Position numbers and translations under genes: made by a program
The notes under the pieces: generated by a model
What the model saw: only the letters and a program-made list of their open reading frames with translations
What the model was told of the DNA's origin: nothing
The model's database searches: none
DNA from: Solirubrobacterales bacterium
Lineage (GTDB): Bacteria > Actinomycetota > Thermoleophilia > Solirubrobacterales > Solirubrobacteraceae
DNA length: 6,806 nucleotides
Reading direction: 5' to 3'
Assembly (NCBI GenBank): GCA_003151895.1
Contig: PLYX01000043.1
Location: 6,140-12,945, forward strand
Shown: positions 5,303-6,806 of the stretch, piece after piece
Layout: each line of letters begins with the position of its first letter
Numbering within the stretch: the first letter of the stretch is position 1

Positions 5303-6358
5303 ATGGCCGCATCGCCGAGACGACACCGCACCGCCCGGCGCGCCGGCCTGGTGGTGGCAGCGGCGCTGCTTGCGGCGGTGCTCGCGTTCGCGCTGAGTCG
5401 CCTGAATCTCCCCCACGTGGCACACGCCCTGGTCTCAGCCAGCCCCGGTTGGCTCGTGCTGGCGCTCATGCTGATGATGCTCTCGCTGCTGGCGCGCGCC
5501 GCCTCCTGGCATGCGACCCTGCTCGCAGCGCTGCCTGACGCCCGTGTCGCGTGGGCGTCGGTGACACGCGCCACGATGATCGGAGTGATGGCCTCGGCGG
5601 TGTTTCCAGGAAGAATCGGAGAGCCCACGCGAATCCTCGTGCTCAGCCGCCGCCTGGAGGGTCCGGCGAGCCGTACGTTCCCGGTGGTCGCCGGCACCGT
5701 GTTCTCGCAGACCCTCATCAACCTGGCTGCGCTGGGGATTCTCGCGGCCGTGACGCTCTCAAGCGTGCCCCTGCTCCGCGGTCACGCCTCGGCACTCGAG
5801 GCTGTGCTCGCGGTGCCCGCCCTCATCGCCCTGTTCGTGTTCGGCGGCCCCGCATTGCTGCGTCTGGCCCAACGCTCGCGCAGCCTGCGCATCCGCGGTG
5901 GCGCGATCGCGATCGCCGGGCTGCTACGTCTCGCCCAGCGCGGCCTGGTCGTGTTCGCGAGACCGCGCTTCGGGGTGCCGGCCGTCGGCTTCCAGTTGCT
6001 CGCCTGGGCGCTGCAGTGGACCTCGTGCTACATGGTGATACTCGCTCTCGGACTCCAGCATCACGCCACCCCCGTCACGGCGGCGGCGATCCTGTTGGCG
6101 GTGAACGTCACCGCCGTGCTGCCCGCCACGCCCTCCAACGTCGGCGTCTTCCAGGCCGCCTGCCTGGTCGTCCTCGCCGCCTACGGCATCGGCGCCGGTC
6201 CAGCTCTCGCCTACGGGATCATCCTGCAGGCGATCGAGCTGCTCACGGCGCTGATGCTCGGCGTGCCAGCGCTGCTCAGGGAGGGCATGACCTGGCAGGA
6301 CATCCGTCGCAGCCGGCTCGGCGACGGCGCGGATCCGCCGGCGGGCGCCCTCAGTTGA
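5303..6358 (+). CDS. YbhN/HpnL-like integral membrane protein (LPG synthase transmembrane / flippase-like family)
   Basis: The 351-residue protein is very hydrophobic with an Arg-rich start (RRHRTARR, residues 6-13). Likely helices lie near 15-32, 48-66, 90-101, 128-156, 164-182, 225-250, 256-274, 282-297 and 300-325. FPGRIGEPTR at 101-110 is the conserved GE..R loop of the family, and LPATPSNVGVFQAA at 273-286 matches its PxSPGGxGVFEA-type loop. The family includes the MprF membrane domain, AglD and HpnL, and is linked to handling or flipping of lipids and lipid-linked sugars. There is no C-terminal lysyl-transferase domain, so it is not a full MprF. The ATG at 5303 is the first start after an in-frame TGA at 5285-5287. 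It has no Shine-Dalgarno, so translation may be leaderless, or a GTG near codon 17 could be used, though that would lose the basic N-terminus. Convergence with hpnH makes an HpnL-like hopanoid role possible but unproven. Base composition is clearly more GC-rich than the left operon. Confidence 0.88.
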   Translation: MAASPRRHRTARRAGLVVAAALLAAVLAFALSRLNLPHVAHALVSASPGWLVLALMLMMLSLLARAASWHATLLAALPDARVAWASVTRATMIGVMASAVFPGRIGEPTRILVLSRRLEGPASRTFPVVAGTVFSQTLINLAALGILAAVTLSSVPLLRGHASALEAVLAVPALIALFVFGGPALLRLAQRSRSLRIRGGAIAIAGLLRLAQRGLVVFARPRFGVPAVGFQLLAWALQWTSCYMVILALGLQHHATPVTAAAILLAVNVTAVLPATPSNVGVFQAACLVVLAAYGIGAGPALAYGIILQAIELLTALMLGVPALLREGMTWQDIRRSRLGDGADPPAGALS

Positions 6359-6806
6359 ATAGCGCCCGCACCGACTGGCGCAGCGAGCGGGCGGTCGCCA
6401 GCACGGCGGTCGGCTCATAGCCACAGGCGGCCATGCAGTTCTCGCAGCGCGGGTCCCTGCCGCGACCGTACTTGCTCCAGTCGGTGCCCTCCACCAGCTC
6501 CCTGTACGTCTTGGCGTAGCCGTCGGACATCAGGTAGCACGGCCGCTGCCAGCCGAACAGGGAGTAGCTGGGGATGCCCCAGGCGGTGCACTCGAATTCC
6601 GCTTTGCCTTCGAGGAAGTCGAGGAACAGCGGGCTGTGGTTCAGGCGCCACTTCTTGCGCCGCCCCCCCGCGAACGCCTCGCGGAACAGCTTGCGCGTCT
6701 GCTCCACGCCGAGGAAGTGCTCCTGGTCGGGCGCCTTCTCGTATGCGTAGGCCGGAGAGATCTCCATCTCGTCGACTTCAAGCTCGTCGTTCAGGAAGTC
6801 GAGCAC
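6351..6806 (-). CDS. hpnH: Adenosylhopene transferase HpnH, C-terminal part (5' end outside window)
   Basis: The visible 152 codons, including the stop, are the C-terminal part of HpnH, a radical SAM enzyme that joins a 5'-deoxyadenosyl group to diploptene to make adenosylhopane, the entry to extended C35 hopanoids. Matching segments are DFLNDELEVDEMEISPAYAY near the left of the fragment, LNHSPLFLDFLEGKAEFECTAWG, GWQRPCYLMSDGY, and the Cys-rich DPRCENCMAACGYE at 118-131. This region corresponds to the DUF3463 domain that follows the radical SAM barrel. Cysteines lie at fragment positions 73, 90, 121, 124 and 128. The radical SAM CxxxCxxC motif must lie beyond the right edge. The GTG at 6806 is only the window boundary, not a start: HpnH proteins are usually over 300 residues. 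The last 8 bases overlap the 3' end of the convergent membrane protein gene. Confidence 0.93.
   Translation of the reverse strand: MLDFLNDELEVDEMEISPAYAYEKAPDQEHFLGVEQTRKLFREAFAGGRRKKWRLNHSPLFLDFLEGKAEFECTAWGIPSYSLFGWQRPCYLMSDGYAKTYRELVEGTDWSKYGRGRDPRCENCMAACGYEPTAVLATARSLRQSVRALFN

Noticed and set aside
5901..5920. GCGATCGC-type repeats in coding regions, resembling HIP1
   Set aside because: They fall in frame on Ala/Ile codons (GCG, ATC) in a high-GC genome and are not spaced or enriched in a way that needs another explanation.
5551..6420. 289-codon forward ORF
   Set aside because: An out-of-frame shadow of the membrane protein gene, dominated by Arg, Ala and Gly, with no family motif.
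6804..6806. GTG at the right edge as the start of a short 151-residue protein
   Set aside because: The peptide matches the interior and C-terminus of HpnH, so the reading frame clearly continues outside the window.

Overview
The window is high-GC DNA, most likely from an actinobacterium. A soil lineage such as Thermoleophilia/Solirubrobacterales is a reasonable guess, but it rests only on gene content: a DUF2600 terpene-synthase-like gene, hopanoid gene hpnH, an FtsX-type ABC exporter and high GC. No 16S rRNA or other placing marker is present.

Layout. Positions 1-165: the possible tail of an unidentified gene, then a complete tRNA-Gly(GCC) on the + strand. Positions 184-4584: three tightly packed minus-strand genes that look like one operon, read from right to left. 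They are a LolD/MacB-type ABC ATPase, a ten-helix FtsX/MacB-type permease of 840 residues, and a DUF2600 protein related to Bacillus YtpB (tetraprenyl-beta-curcumene synthase). The gaps are 39 and 33 bases. Positions 4585-5013: a divergent intergenic region with two perfect 12-base palindromes and only doubtful small ORFs. Positions 5014-5165: a clear enoyl-CoA hydratase remnant, with the first ~22 and last ~28 codons joined out of frame and the middle missing. A perfect hairpin follows it. Positions 5303-6358: a YbhN/HpnL-like multi-helix membrane protein (LPG-synthase transmembrane family). Positions 6351-6806: the C-terminal part of hpnH (adenosylhopene transferase), convergent with the membrane protein gene, overlapping it by 8 bases and running off the right edge.

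How the genes may work together. The right end belongs to hopanoid biosynthesis, with the HpnL-like protein a possible lipid-handling partner of HpnH. The left operon pairs a putative long-chain terpene cyclase with an ABC exporter, which suggests making and moving an isoprenoid product, or sensing and repairing the envelope. That link is inferred from gene order only. The operon is locally less GC-rich than the hopanoid block. It lies between a tRNA 3' end and a deletion-scarred gene, so it may be an accessory insertion, although no integrase or attachment repeat was found.
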